Shown piece by piece: positions 27,654 through 35,322 of a stretch of DNA of 64,000 nucleotides. A program made the position numbers and the translations under genes. Location of the stretch: positions 62,001-126,000 of the forward strand of contig NZ_JAGGKD010000004.1 in the NCBI RefSeq assembly GCF_017873415.1. Reading direction: 5' to 3'. A model generated the notes under the pieces. It saw only the letters and a list, made by a program, of their open reading frames with translations, made no database searches and was not told the origin of the DNA. This DNA is from Methanolobus bombayensis. GTDB lineage: Archaea > Halobacteriota > Methanosarcinia > Methanosarcinales > Methanosarcinaceae. The number at the start of each line of letters is the position of its first letter. The stretch's first letter is position 1.

Positions 27654-29188
27654 ACCTGTCAACTCATATCCCTATCATACTGATAGCCACTCCTATACTT
27701 GTGGCTGCACTTATGATACTTCTCAGGAAGCAGCCAGGGATGCAGAAGGCAATAAGCATTGCTGTGTCATTTGCAATGTTAGTTTTGAGTATAATCCTAC
27801 TTTCACAGGTATGGTCAGGTGGGATTCAGGCTTACGAATTAGGAGAATGGGGGAAATACGGAATCATACTGGTAGCTGACCTCTTAAGTTCAGGAATGGT
27901 TGTGCTCACATCATTTGTATCTTTCCTTTCGTTGATATACTCACTTGATTACATCGAGAGGAAATCATTGAGTGCATCCTACTATCCGCTTTTCAGTCTG
28001 CTGGTGGCAGGACTGAACGGTTCATTCCTCACAGGCGATATCTTCAATCTTTTCGTCTTCTTTGAGATACTTCTGCTTTCATCATGCGGACTTGTAGTAG
28101 CAAATGAGCAGGGAGGCGTAACCAAGAGTTCTGATAAAATGGAAGCCACTTTCAAATATCTCGTACTCAACATGATAAGTTCATTTGTGATGCTCGTTGC
28201 AGTAGCTTCACTTTATGCTACAACCGGAACGCTGAACATGGCGGATATTTCGGTAAAGCTCAGTGCAATGAGTGCAGCAGGAACACTTCCATGGCATGTT
28301 TTTGCCATTGCTTTGATGTTCGTTGTGGTTTTTGGCAACAAGGCTGCAATATTTCCACTTCATTACTGGCTTCCGGATGTGCACCCCACAGCACCATCAC
28401 CAATAAGTGCAATGCTTAGTGGTGTTCTCATAAAGGTAGGAGCATACGGAATGCTCAGGGTATTCTTCCTGATATTCATTGATACTCTTGACATTTTCAA
28501 GCCTGTCATAATGTATCTTGCACTGGCAACCATAGTTGTCGGAGCTATTTCAGCAGTTGCACAGACCGATGTAAAACGGCTGCTTGCTTACTCAAGTGTA
28601 AGCCAGATAGGTTATGTTTTCCTTGGTATCAGCTTTGGAAGCATCTATGGAATAACGGCGGCACTTGTCTATCTTGTGAACCACGCAGTTGCAAAATCAA
28701 TGCTTTTCCTTACTTCTGGTGGAATTATTCACCACGCAGGAACCAGGGATATGAGAAAGATGGGTGGCATGGTTGATAGTTCACCACTGATGTCACTTAT
28801 GTTCCTTGTGGGTGCTATGTCAATTGCAGGAATGCCACCACTTGGAGGTTTCATTGCTAAGTTCAGTCTTTTTGATGCAGGTATTGGTGAACAGTATTAT
28901 TTTGCAATAGGAATTGCACTTTTCTTTGCAATATTCACGCTCTTCTACATGTTCAGGGCAATGTTACTGATGTTCTGGGGCGAAAAAAGGGATGTTGAAA
29001 AATACGGAGAATACTCTAATCATGGTACATCTCTTCTGATGTCACTTCCAATAGTTGTGCTCGCACTGACGGTCGTTGCGTTCGGAATTTACGCAGAACC
29101 ACTGATAGCACTTGCAAATGCAACTGCCCATCAGATACTTGATCCGCAGCCGTATATTGATGCTGTACTTGTGAGGGTTGTAAGATGA
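27650..29188 (+). CDS. mrpD: Mrp antiporter subunit D
   Basis: A 512-residue NuoM/NuoN-like subunit with about 14 membrane segments. The conserved glutamate in the FNLFVFFEILLLSSC helix and the lysine-bearing helices (FGNKAAIFPLHYWLPDVHP, AMLSGVLIKVGAYGMLR) form the proton or ion channel. A likely ion-translocating partner of MrpA. 4-bp overlaps at both ends. Confidence 0.95.
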   Translation: MNLSTHIPIILIATPILVAALMILLRKQPGMQKAISIAVSFAMLVLSIILLSQVWSGGIQAYELGEWGKYGIILVADLLSSGMVVLTSFVSFLSLIYSLDYIERKSLSASYYPLFSLLVAGLNGSFLTGDIFNLFVFFEILLLSSCGLVVANEQGGVTKSSDKMEATFKYLVLNMISSFVMLVAVASLYATTGTLNMADISVKLSAMSAAGTLPWHVFAIALMFVVVFGNKAAIFPLHYWLPDVHPTAPSPISAMLSGVLIKVGAYGMLRVFFLIFIDTLDIFKPVIMYLALATIVVGAISAVAQTDVKRLLAYSSVSQIGYVFLGISFGSIYGITAALVYLVNHAVAKSMLFLTSGGIIHHAGTRDMRKMGGMVDSSPLMSLMFLVGAMSIAGMPPLGGFIAKFSLFDAGIGEQYYFAIGIALFFAIFTLFYMFRAMLLMFWGEKRDVEKYGEYSNHGTSLLMSLPIVVLALTVVAFGIYAEPLIALANATAHQILDPQPYIDAVLVRVVR

Positions 29189-29679
29189 AAAGATACATTG
29201 CTTACTCAGCTATACTTGCTCTTGTATGGTGTTTTGTTCATGGTACTATAAGTGTTAACAATTTCATACTGGGGCTTATTATTGCGCCATTCATTATCAG
29301 GCCGTTCAAGTTCCTTTTCCCATTTGACCTTGAGTTCTCCTTCGGCAATGCAATAAAGAAGATACCGGCTCAGATTAAATTCCTCTATGTGCTTATAGTG
29401 GAGATCATAAAGGCAAATATCATGGTCGCAAAGATTGTATTGCAACCAAAGATAGATATTAAACCGGGTATCATTGCAGTGCCAATTGATTCCAAGACTG
29501 ACATTGGTATAACTGCCATTGCAAATACCATTACCCTCACACCCGGTACACTGACCATTGATGTATCTGATGACAAGTCCATACTTTATGTGCATGCCAT
29601 CGATGCAACTGATCCGGAAGGAGTAGCTCAGTCCATAAGAGAGGACCTGGAAAAATATACAATGGAGGCATTCGAATGA
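29185..29679 (+). CDS. mrpE: Mrp antiporter subunit E
   Basis: A 164-residue subunit. Two or three N-terminal membrane helices are followed by the cytoplasmic domain with KTDIGITAIANTITLTPGT, the signature of MrpE. Order and overlap are as in the rest of the operon. Confidence 0.92.
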   Translation: MKRYIAYSAILALVWCFVHGTISVNNFILGLIIAPFIIRPFKFLFPFDLEFSFGNAIKKIPAQIKFLYVLIVEIIKANIMVAKIVLQPKIDIKPGIIAVPIDSKTDIGITAIANTITLTPGTLTIDVSDDKSILYVHAIDATDPEGVAQSIREDLEKYTMEAFE

Positions 29680-29936
29680 ATCTGCTCGAATATTCACTTA
29701 TCTTCATGGTTATATCCTTTATACCCTGTTTATACCGGGTTATCAAGGGACCGACAATTCCTGACAGGGTCGTAGCCCTTGATGCAATGACAACAGTTAT
29801 CGTTGTCATGCTCGGTATCTACTCATATGTACAGGAGTCTGTTTTCTTCATGGATGTGGCACTTGTGCTGGCCATTATATCCTTTGTCGGAACAGTCACG
29901 ATTGCAAAGTATCTTGATGAAGGGGTGGTATTTTGA
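29676..29936 (+). CDS. mrpF: Mrp antiporter subunit F
   Basis: An 86-residue three-helix subunit. It contains YRVIKGPTIPDRVVALDAMT, the MrpF consensus, and the last helix ends AKYLDEGVVF. 4-bp overlaps with mrpE and mrpG. Confidence 0.92.
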   Translation: MNLLEYSLIFMVISFIPCLYRVIKGPTIPDRVVALDAMTTVIVVMLGIYSYVQESVFFMDVALVLAIISFVGTVTIAKYLDEGVVF

Positions 29937-30304
29937 GTACCATATCAATGGCTCTTGAAATACTGAGCAACGCAGTTCTGATTTTAGGACTATTCTTCGT
30001 TTTCCTTGCCATGCTCGGACTTGCAAGACTTCCTGATGTTTACAACAGGCTGCACACGACTACGAAAATCGGGACACTTGGTGCATTTAGTGTCATGCTT
30101 AGTATCCTGCTCAAAGTTGGCTTTTCCCCCATGGGCGTAAAGGCAATTACGGTGGCACTTTTCATCCTGATCACATCTCCGGTTGCAGCTCACATGATAA
30201 GCCGTGCAGCTCACAGGCACGGTGTTGGTCTTTGCAGAGAATCAGTGATCGATGAGTATGGAAAGGCATGCAATGCAGCCTGCCCCCCACCAGAAGAAGA
30301 CTAA
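29933..30304 (+). CDS. mrpG: Mrp antiporter subunit G
   Basis: A 123-residue three-helix subunit with GLARLPDVYNRLHTTTKIGT, the MrpG signature, and SPVAAHMISRAAHR. The final ~20 residues (GKACNAACPPPEED) carry two cysteines and an acidic end beyond the usual core. Begins with TTG or the overlapping start in TTTTGAG at the mrpF stop. Last gene of the operon. Confidence 0.9.
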   Translation: MSTISMALEILSNAVLILGLFFVFLAMLGLARLPDVYNRLHTTTKIGTLGAFSVMLSILLKVGFSPMGVKAITVALFILITSPVAAHMISRAAHRHGVGLCRESVIDEYGKACNAACPPPEED

Positions 30305-30837
30305 ATTCAATAATGAAGGAGCAGTTGAATCAATTCTGCACTGCTTCTCTTTTCTACATTTATTTTACTCTAGATCATTTCTTCTTTTTCAAAAGTTTCA
30401 AGAGTTTATGTTTGATAATCAAATACGAAATGCTATCTAGATTTCAAACTTTCAACAATAACCTTCATCTGTATATACGAAAAGCATCATCTCAGGGAAG
30501 CTATAACAGTGTAAAATAAACTCCCATTATTATCTGTGAGCGGGTTGGGGAGTGGGGGTTAGTGTGGGAGTGGGGTTAAAAACAGACCCGCTCACAAACT
30601 GTGTAGATGAAATAATCATATATAAGTATTCCCTTCTGTATCAGATACAAAATCAATTAATGCCTGAAAAGGATAAAATCTGTATGTGAGTGGCATAAAT
30701 GTCTTTATCATTTTATAGTTAATTATCCTACAGTTGAACAAAAAACTTATGAGCATTCTGGGTCAATAGGATTCATTCTGTTGTACAGATGATTTATGAA
30801 TTGCTTTTTAAATTATCCACAGAATTGCTGATACACG
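30305..30837. other. Intergenic region between the Mrp operon and sua5
   Basis: 533 bp without a supported gene; short frames here are AT-rich and lack a ribosome-binding site. The main content is the G-rich stem-loop listed separately. The last 100 bp would hold the sua5 promoter, but I could not settle on a TATA box. Confidence 0.5.
30536..30597 (+). repeat. Stem-loop with a G-quadruplex-forming loop
   Basis: A perfect 11-bp inverted repeat, TGTGAGCGGGT (30536-30546) and ACCCGCTCACA (30587-30597), encloses a 40-nt loop with four runs of three or more G (30548-30551, 30555-30559, 30567-30569, 30573-30576). The loop G runs fit a four-tract G-quadruplex rule with loops of 3, 7 and 3. This is an isolated G-rich patch in AT-rich DNA 230 bp after mrpG. 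It may be a structured RNA, a transcription roadblock or a protein site. Confidence 0.7.
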
Positions 30838-31890
30838 ATGAAACAAACAAAGATCTTCTATATAAGTGAAAAAACTGAATCTGAACCTCTGGATGAAGCA
30901 TCAAAAATACTGTCACAAGGTGGAACCGTTGCTTTTCCCACAGAGACCGTATATGGGCTCGGAGCTAATGCTCTGGATGAAAAAGCTGTGCTGAAGATAT
31001 TTGAAGCTAAAGGAAGACCTGCCGATAATCCGCTTATAGTCCATGTTGCTTCCAGGGATGACTGCAGGTCACTTGTTCGTGAAATTCCGGAAAAAGCATC
31101 AATTCTGATGGATGAGTTCTGGCCTGGTCCCCTTACGATTATAATGGAAAGAAGTGAAATAGTTCCTGATGTAACCACAGGTGGACTTGACACGGTTGCA
31201 ATTAGAATTCCAGAGAATAAGATTGCAATTGAGCTTATCAAAAGATCGGGAATTCCTCTTGCTGCACCGAGTGCAAACCTTTCCGGAAAACCAAGTCCTA
31301 CATCAGCAGATCATGTTATTGAGGATCTTTCCGGTAAAATAGATGCTGTTGTTGATGCAGGGGAAGTGATAATAGGTCTTGAATCAACTGTTATTGATTT
31401 AACATCTGATATACCTGCAATCCTGAGACCTGGAAAGATAATCAAAGAGGAACTTGAGGAATACATAGGTGAAGTTAGGATTGCTTATGATGATAAAGTC
31501 CATCCGGAAAGTGAAATTGTACGCTCCCCTGGAATGAAATATACTCATTATTCCCCACAGGCGGGTGTAATTCTTGTGGAAGGTGAACATTCAGCAGTTG
31601 TCAGAAAGATAAAGGAACTTCTTGCTGACCTTAATATGAGAGATGCCAGAGTCGGATTGATGCTAACGGAAGAATCTGCCCCTTTTTTTCTAGGATTCAA
31701 TTCATTCTCAATTGGTCCAAGAGAAAAACCGGAACATGCTGCTAAATATCTATTTTTTGGCCTTCGTAATCTTGATTCCAAGAATGTTGATACTATAATA
31801 GTGGATGGTTCTTTCAATTCTGCAGGAATAGGTATGGCAGTATTTAACAGGGTGCGAAAAGCCGCAGATATGATAATTAAGGTCCGGTGA
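30838..31890 (+). CDS. sua5: L-threonylcarbamoyladenylate synthase (Sua5/YrdC)
   Basis: A 350-residue enzyme that makes threonylcarbamoyl-AMP from threonine, bicarbonate and ATP for the t6A37 tRNA modification. The YrdC domain occupies the first ~210 residues (GGTVAFPTETVYGLGANA, KGRPADNPLIVHV, PLAAPSANLSGKPSPTS). The SPGMKYTHYSPQ linker and the C-terminal Sua5 domain follow, so this is the long Sua5 form. A tiny membrane-protein gene begins 4 bp after it. Confidence 0.95.
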   Translation: MKQTKIFYISEKTESEPLDEASKILSQGGTVAFPTETVYGLGANALDEKAVLKIFEAKGRPADNPLIVHVASRDDCRSLVREIPEKASILMDEFWPGPLTIIMERSEIVPDVTTGGLDTVAIRIPENKIAIELIKRSGIPLAAPSANLSGKPSPTSADHVIEDLSGKIDAVVDAGEVIIGLESTVIDLTSDIPAILRPGKIIKEELEEYIGEVRIAYDDKVHPESEIVRSPGMKYTHYSPQAGVILVEGEHSAVVRKIKELLADLNMRDARVGLMLTEESAPFFLGFNSFSIGPREKPEHAAKYLFFGLRNLDSKNVDTIIVDGSFNSAGIGMAVFNRVRKAADMIIKVR

Positions 31891-31894
31891 TCAT

Positions 31895-32128
31895 ATGAAT
31901 AACGAAAAGCGAAATCAAATTCAGAATAGGCAAAAGAATATTGCTATCCGTAAAAGGAATAGGGGATTACTTAAAGTAAATATACTTATTCTCATTATAG
32001 GTCTCTCTTTAACGTATTTGGGTAAAGAAAGCATAGGAGATTCTCTTGTATGGCTGGGAGTTATTATATTTGCATATACTATGTTTTCGGAAATAATTGC
32101 CAGACGGCGTTTAAAGTCCCAAGAATAA
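31895..32128 (+). CDS. Small membrane protein (77 aa)
   Basis: A basic N-terminus (about 25 residues with RNRGLLK) is followed by two closely spaced membrane helices and a basic end (IIARRRLKSQE). No family recognised. The ATG lies 4 bp after the sua5 stop with GGTGAT upstream, so it is cotranscribed with sua5. Confidence 0.6.
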   Translation: MNNEKRNQIQNRQKNIAIRKRNRGLLKVNILILIIGLSLTYLGKESIGDSLVWLGVIIFAYTMFSEIIARRRLKSQE

Positions 32129-32378
32129 GTTTTGATTTAAAAAAACCAACTTTTTTGTTTTGAAATCGATTTCTATTTTACTTTAAATGTGCAATTTTTA
32201 CTTACAATATGTACTAAACATTCTTCCTCATAATAGTTTCTTTAAACTTTATTAGATTTGAAAACCATGGAAGATATGGTGGTCATAATTTGTCTCCGTC
32301 ATCCCCAACTTTTAGGGGACATAATCCTTAGTACCACTATACTATCAAGTACCACCAACAAGCAAGCAAAGAGAAGAA

Positions 32379-32423
32379 GAGATAAAAGGCAGGTATATGA
32401 TTTCTACCTGATTCTTTTATCTC
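32379..32423 (+). ncRNA. Candidate structured RNA or terminator hairpin 1
   Basis: GAGATAAAAG (32379-32388) pairs perfectly with CTTTTATCTC (32414-32423). Inside it, AGGTA (32391-32395) pairs with TACCT (32405-32409). T-rich DNA follows. The sequence TACCACCAAC lies 19 bp upstream. It could end a short transcript starting near 32270 or be part of a structured RNA. Confidence 0.35.
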
Positions 32424-32835
32424 AATTTTCTTCTAAGATTATTTTCTGTTAGTATTTTTTTGTTTTGTTTTATTTCCGCACAAAGACAAATTATAATTCA
32501 ATTTTAACCGTCAGAAATAATGAAGTGTTTTTGGTTTAGATCAGAAAATAAAGAACATACGAGTTTATTCTTAAAACAAATGAGTGCAATAGTAGTAGTT
32601 TATTTGTTTTTAAAAAGAAGCATTCTTACTATCAAGGGAGCGAAAACTGTTAAAATAGGGTTATTACTGTGCTTTCCTACTTAATAATATTACAAAATAT
32701 AGTTTCTTCACCATTTATTTCCTGTAAACACAAAACTAGTATCTGGATACTATGTTGTTTCCAGTCTTTTATAGACTTAAAAGCGTGCCTTATTAAGAAA
32801 TACCACCAACGTACCCCAACGTACCACCCAAAAGT

Positions 32836-32872
32836 TGAGATATAACTAGTCTTAAAGATTAGTTATGTCTCA
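32836..32872 (+). ncRNA. Candidate structured RNA or hairpin 2
   Basis: A 17-bp stem (two G-U pairs) with a 3-nt loop: the left arm begins TGAGATATAACTA and the right arm ends TAGTTATGTCTCA. TACCACCAAC lies 26 bp upstream, as in hairpin 1, with a similar GAGATA...TCTCA frame. The wobble pairs keep RNA pairing but break DNA symmetry, which hints at function as RNA. Confidence 0.4.
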
Positions 32873-33021
32873 CTACCATTCATTTTTGTCCATTATTATT
32901 ATTATATTTTCAATTATTGTAATTAAATCGGAACTTATATATTCTCAAAGGTAAAATCGAATAATAATTACTGAACAACTAGGCCATGGTGCCTAAAAAA
33001 ACTGTAACTGGGGGTTACGTA

Positions 33022-34557
33022 ATGAGGAGTATCAATAATTATTTTAAGTATTCAGCTCTGGCGCTATTGGTTCTAGTGGCGGCTACAGTAAATGCATCGG
33101 CAGCAGCATCAGTGTTAATTTCTCCGGAATCAAGTACGGTTTCACCGGGTGAAACCTTTAACGTTGATGTTAATGTAAATTCAGGTATCGATGAGCTAAG
33201 GGCACTAAGTGTTATGATAGATTATAATCCTGCGGTACTGGAAGTACTGAGTATAACAGAGGAGGACCTTATTGTGGATGGTTCACTTATTGAACCGGAA
33301 AGTGGAGATAATGGGGATGGAACTATAATCTATGGATTTGCAACACTAACAGATGAAAATTCTTATGCTCCAGGGAGTGGAACATTTATATCTATCGAAT
33401 TTCAGGTGAAAAATACTATAGAGGATGATGTTTACCATCTCAATTTTGAGAATGTCAAGCTTAAGGATAGGAATAATGATGAAATTCAAGGAACTGCCAC
33501 AGGAAGTTCCGTAATTATCGGCGAGGTTGCAGATGGTGCAGTGTCCCCTCCGGAAGTCATAGATTTCGGAAGTCCTGTAGAAAGCAAATCAAGTGACAGT
33601 TCCTCGGTTTCTACAAGTACAATGGGAAGCGGTATTGAGACGGGACAGCAATTTTCGTACGAGTATATCTTCGGTTCCCATCCGGATGACTATCATAAGC
33701 TGGTATCAAGAGGAATTGTACCAAATGAAGAAGAGTGGGATAACAATCTTTTAATACTTGAGAACAACGTGAAAAATGAACTTGGCGATAAGGGATATTT
33801 ATTCTCAAAAGGAAAGATCATATCTGTAGGTGCTAATTCAGGCGGTTATCTTGTGATCGTATTTTATGAGCCATTGATGGTCGAAGGAGCAGAGTTCGAT
33901 GAGGTCTATGAAATAGTCCGTCAAAATGCAAGGGAAATGAATGTCAGCAATGTTCCGACAGAGTTCGGTCAAGGTACTGTTCCCGAAGTAAGCACAAGGT
34001 TGCAATACTTGCTTCAAGATGCTCAAACAATGAATGATATAAAACTTGAGAGTCTGATGGACAATGAAAGTTCTCTGTATGACCCGGAAATAATAGCTAT
34101 TGCCGGAGAGGTTCCTATAATCAATAATGAAAAAGAATGCTGGCAATGGTACTATCAGGATTCATATTCAATATCTCTCAATATGAGCGATTCTATAGAT
34201 GAATATTTGCAAAATGGCACCCTGTTGGGCACAGGTCTCTCAACTTACGGCTATTTCGAAGTTAAGATCAATGAGGAAGCAGATATAGATAGAAAGTCAT
34301 TGATAGCTGAAGTTTATGATATCGTAAATACGGAGGCTATTAAAGTAGGACTAAGTAATGTTCCTGTGGTCTTTAAGGTCGCCAGTCCGGATGTTGCGGA
34401 AGATGTGCTGGCCTCGACAGAGGATGAAATTATAGATTATGATCCTGTCAGCTCAGAAAGTGAATCGCAGCAGGCACCAGGTTTTGGCTTCCTTATAAGT
34501 ATTCTATCAATTTCTTTGGTATATTTTGCAGTCTTTTCCGGGAAACGCAAATATTGA
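33022..34557 (+). CDS. Secreted cohesin-domain protein with PGF-type C-terminal sorting signal
   Basis: About 511 residues. A signal peptide (YSALALLVLVAATVNASAA) is followed by one cohesin-like domain (residues ~28-165: ISPESSTVSPGETFNVDV, LRALSVMIDYNPAVLEV). A Ser-rich linker and two diverged copies of an unknown ~110-residue domain follow (each ending near SNVP). The tail APGF, a hydrophobic helix and GKRKY look like the PGF-CTERM archaeosortase signal. I start at ATG 33022 after GGGGG; the frame opens 36 bp earlier. Presumably an anchored receptor for a dockerin partner. Confidence 0.75.
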   Translation: MRSINNYFKYSALALLVLVAATVNASAAASVLISPESSTVSPGETFNVDVNVNSGIDELRALSVMIDYNPAVLEVLSITEEDLIVDGSLIEPESGDNGDGTIIYGFATLTDENSYAPGSGTFISIEFQVKNTIEDDVYHLNFENVKLKDRNNDEIQGTATGSSVIIGEVADGAVSPPEVIDFGSPVESKSSDSSSVSTSTMGSGIETGQQFSYEYIFGSHPDDYHKLVSRGIVPNEEEWDNNLLILENNVKNELGDKGYLFSKGKIISVGANSGGYLVIVFYEPLMVEGAEFDEVYEIVRQNAREMNVSNVPTEFGQGTVPEVSTRLQYLLQDAQTMNDIKLESLMDNESSLYDPEIIAIAGEVPIINNEKECWQWYYQDSYSISLNMSDSIDEYLQNGTLLGTGLSTYGYFEVKINEEADIDRKSLIAEVYDIVNTEAIKVGLSNVPVVFKVASPDVAEDVLASTEDEIIDYDPVSSESESQQAPGFGFLISILSISLVYFAVFSGKRKY

Positions 34558-34582
34558 ATTTTAACAAAAGAAGGAATAATTT

Positions 34583-34993
34583 ATGAACACGATAAGAATG
34601 ATACCTTTTCTGAAAAGGTTTTTTCTTTATCTTACTATTTTATTCCTTTTATGGGTGCCATTTGGTGGAAGGTATTTTGCCGCTTCAGTTGTTGTAGTGG
34701 ACTTTGAGAATTTCTTTTTGTTCTATCTGCCTTTGAACTTCATTCCTTTTGCAGCTCTTGTACTTGCTACAAAACTTGAAAAGGGGAAAACCGCAAAGAT
34801 TCTGTTGATAGGTCTTATATTGACAATTTTCTTTAATTTATTAATTGTCTTCTTGCAGATACTTTTCATATCTTACCAGGACCAATTACTCTATATGTAT
34901 GCTATTGGCAGAATAGCATTCCCATTCCTTTTATGGCTTATTTTTACCTATGATATTGTTCTTGCTCCCTTGCAGGAACCAACTGGAGAATAA
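34583..34993 (+). CDS. Unknown four-helix membrane protein
   Basis: A 136-residue protein with about four hydrophobic segments, short loops and few charges. It begins 25 bp after the cohesin gene, with AAGAAGGAATAAT upstream, so it is probably cotranscribed. No family recognised. Confidence 0.6.
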   Translation: MNTIRMIPFLKRFFLYLTILFLLWVPFGGRYFAASVVVVDFENFFLFYLPLNFIPFAALVLATKLEKGKTAKILLIGLILTIFFNLLIVFLQILFISYQDQLLYMYAIGRIAFPFLLWLIFTYDIVLAPLQEPTGE

Positions 34994-35322
34994 GCATTTT
35001 TGATTTTTGAACTGCAAGTTCATGCTTTGTTTTTACTGTAAGTATTAAATATTTAATACATTTTGAGACTAACCATAATGTGATAATATTATGAAACAAT
35101 ATTACGAAACAATATTACGAAACAATCTTTGTAAACAGTCTTCTGAATATCTATTTCTTATCGGTTTATAATATCTAACCTCATATCAACATTTGGGGTT
35201 GTCGGTGGGATTATCCAAGGCAACTTCACTTGGATATCATTGAACCATTGGAGACGGAGTCTTGTTCTCTGATATCGAAGATTCGAAGAGTCGGTACGGC
35301 TTAAGAAAGGAGGATATCAATA
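34994..35322 (+). promoter_or_regulatory. Promoter region and long structured leader of the dockerin surface-protein gene
   Basis: Contains three tandem 13-bp repeats (35085-35123), then a TATA box TTTATAATATC at about 35165-35174. Transcription start is expected near 35195, with a leader of about 125 nt. The leader has an 8-bp hairpin (TATCCAAG 35212-35219 with CTTGGATA 35229-35236) and further short inverted repeats. It ends with AAAGGAGG about 10 bp before the ATG. This arrangement is typical of very highly expressed surface-protein genes. Confidence 0.55.
35085..35123. repeat. Three tandem 13-bp repeats upstream of the dockerin gene
   Basis: AATATTATGAAAC, AATATTACGAAAC and AATATTACGAAAC follow one another without gaps, with a partial fourth copy (AATC). 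They sit about 70 bp before the predicted transcription start, where they could bind an activator in phase (13 bp is not a full helical repeat) or simply be slippage products. Confidence 0.75.

Larger units (their letters stand above)
32129..33021. other. AT-rich non-coding region with several strong hairpins
   Basis: Nearly 900 bp without convincing coding potential. It holds an imperfect hairpin at about 32276-32343, a bipartite hairpin at 32379-32423 and a 16-17 bp hairpin at 32837-32871. A TACCACCAAC sequence precedes each of the last two (32350-32359 and 32801-32810). A TATA-like CTTATATATTC at about 32935-32945 probably serves the cohesin-protein gene downstream. Possibly one or two small RNAs. 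Confidence 0.5.

Noticed and set aside
30252-30519. Two short frames downstream of mrpG
   Set aside because: They overlap the mrpG end in other frames and read as Phe/Leu/Ser-rich low-complexity sequence.
32258-32452. 64-codon plus-strand frame in the gene desert
   Set aside because: It runs through the hairpins, is basic and low in complexity, and has no ribosome-binding site; the structure explains the sequence better.
35085-35123. Three 13-bp repeats considered as a tiny CRISPR array
   Set aside because: Repeats are adjacent with no spacers.
35240-35310. Stem-rich leader with GATTCGAAG considered as a tRNA or riboswitch
   Set aside because: No acceptor stem or TPsiC arm of the right size; I could not match it to a known riboswitch.
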